Assembly: GCA_035604035.1 (NCBI GenBank)
Contig: DATNJF010000330.1
Location: forward strand, 1-23,124
From: DATARH01 sp035604035
GTDB taxonomy: Bacteria; Pseudomonadota; Alphaproteobacteria; ATCC43930; CGMCC-115725
Length of the DNA stretch: 23,124 bases
Direction: 5' to 3'
Every line of letters starts with the position of its first letter. Position 1 is the stretch's first letter. The translations under genes and the position numbers were made by a program. The notes under the pieces were generated by a model. That model did not search any database. It was given only the letters and a program-made list of their open reading frames with translations, and was not told the DNA's origin. Of the stretch, positions 22,359 through 23,124 are shown piece after piece.

Positions 22359-23123
22359 CTACCACGCCTCCCGCCCGCGGGTCGGGCGGGCGATCCCGGC
22401 GTCGGCCAGGTCGCGTTTCTCGCGCTGCTCAGCCTCGTGCTTGTCGAACATCGCCTTGGCGGCGGCGTTGCGCTTGGCGCTGAACTCGTCGCGGTTGTCG
22501 CCGCACCATTGGTACGACGCCGCGCGGCTCTGATTGAGCTTGGAGAAATGCGGCATCACGTAGCGCGCATAGAGCTCGTAAGAGCGCTTGGTCGCCGCGA
22601 AATCGGCCCAGTTGTGCGCCTGCTGGAGCATCGCGCCGAACTGGCCCTGCTTGTCCTGCAGCCGCTCGATGAGGGCGATCGCGTCGTCCGGTGTGCCGCA
22701 GACGCCGAAGCGGTTCTCGGTGAACCATTCGAGCGGGTCCTTGCCCGCCGGCACGATAAAGCGCGGCTGGTTGTTGTTGAGGTAGCCGAGGTATTTCTCG
22801 AAGCCGAACTTGGCGTTCTCGTACGCCTGCGCGCGGGTCTCGGCGATGTGCATCGGCCCGACCAGGCGCAGCCGGTTCGGGTCCATCGTGCGGCCGTGTT
22901 GCGCGGCGACATCGTTGGCGATCTGCCAGTTCGACCCCAGCGCGTCAAAGCCGAACGGGTTGGTTGCGGCGACGCAGATCATGCCGAGATCGTATTTGCC
23001 GGCGAGCCGCCCGCCCGACGGCGTCACCGCGCTGACCACCGCGACCTCGGGATAGGGCTTGGTGTAGGGCAAGAGGTGCAGGCGGCACCCCTCCATCGTG
23101 TACCACTCGGTCTTCTCGGTGAC
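22359..23123 (-). CDS. LLM-class flavin-dependent oxidoreductase, C-terminal part (5' end outside window)
   Basis: The frame is open through the window edge (codons before the Met at 23096 read ...TEKTEWYT), so this is the last ~255 residues. It matches the luciferase-like monooxygenase family: YPEVAVVSAVTPSGGRLAGKYDLGMICVAA, then QHGRTMDPNRLRLVGPMHIAETRAQAYENAK, and FGVCGTPDDAIALIERLQDKQGQFGAML, the typical C-terminal TIM-barrel features of flavin-dependent enzymes of the limonene/alkane monooxygenase type. These use reduced FMN from a partner reductase, not visible here. The charged C-terminal tail is normal for this subgroup. Substrate is unknown. Confidence 0.88.
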   Translation of the reverse strand, partial: VTEKTEWYTMEGCRLHLLPYTKPYPEVAVVSAVTPSGGRLAGKYDLGMICVAATNPFGFDALGSNWQIANDVAAQHGRTMDPNRLRLVGPMHIAETRAQAYENAKFGFEKYLGYLNNNQPRFIVPAGKDPLEWFTENRFGVCGTPDDAIALIERLQDKQGQFGAMLQQAHNWADFAATKRSYELYARYVMPHFSKLNQSRAASYQWCGDNRDEFSAKRNAAAKAMFDKHEAEQREKRDLADAGIARPTRGREAW

Positions 23124-23124
23124 G

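Noticed and set aside
1..23124. tRNA, rRNA, CRISPR array, insertion-sequence ends or phage attachment sites
   Set aside because: I found no cloverleaf, no regularly spaced repeats, no transposase and no matching direct repeats flanking the prophage by eye.

Overview
The window is a high-GC chromosome segment from an alphaproteobacterium, probably a Rhodospirillales-like or related lineage. The evidence is the conserved order lptD-surA-pdxA-rsmA, the fabD-fabG-acpP-fabF-mltG-yicC-gmk cluster, the codon bias, and prophage proteins with an alphaproteobacterial look. No rRNA, tRNA or CRISPR array was seen. Genus cannot be fixed from the sequence alone.

Region 1 (1-4270, + strand) is housekeeping: the 3' end of lptD (outer-membrane LPS export), surA (periplasmic chaperone for outer-membrane proteins including LptD), pdxA (vitamin B6 synthesis) and rsmA (16S rRNA dimethylation). 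Region 2 (4227-10768, - strand) is a second housekeeping block. From its promoter side it reads fabD, fabG, acpP, fabF (type II fatty acid synthesis), mltG (peptidoglycan), yicC (RNase family), gmk (GMP kinase) and a small conserved protein whose 3' end overlaps rsmA.

Region 3 (10802-12554, - strand) is accessory. It holds a protein made of two tandem copies of an unrecognised ~165-residue domain, an unlisted 43-residue ORF with a good ribosome site, and a short protein ending in the F-N-P-x-E-P-R...GGEWT motif that elsewhere precedes variable C-terminal domains.

Region 4 (12640-17680) is a decayed prophage. A S24 repressor (+) diverges from an early/packaging/lysis arm (-): a zinc-ribbon protein, a DUF6456-like protein, terminase small subunit, frameshifted terminase large subunit fused in frame to the end of an N-acetylmuramidase, a two-CxxCxGxG zinc protein, a holin-like/lipoprotein gene with a frameshift, and two small lipoproteins. 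Integrase and all head and tail genes are absent; the terminase-endolysin fusion is the visible scar of their loss. The repressor and early arm have overlapping, oppositely directed promoter-like sequences.

Region 5 (17735-23124) is mixed accessory and metabolic sequence: a Phd-type antitoxin/VapC PIN toxin pair with 12-bp repeats at its promoter, an MBL-fold hydrolase, a 34-residue membrane micro-ORF, a zinc alcohol dehydrogenase divergent from a SnoaL-like protein, a lower-GC DUF2971-like gene with a clear terminator, and the 3' part of a luciferase-like flavin oxidoreductase running off the window.

The most notable points are the terminase-muramidase fusion and its surviving switch, the tandem-domain accessory cluster, and the two micro-ORFs with strong ribosome sites.
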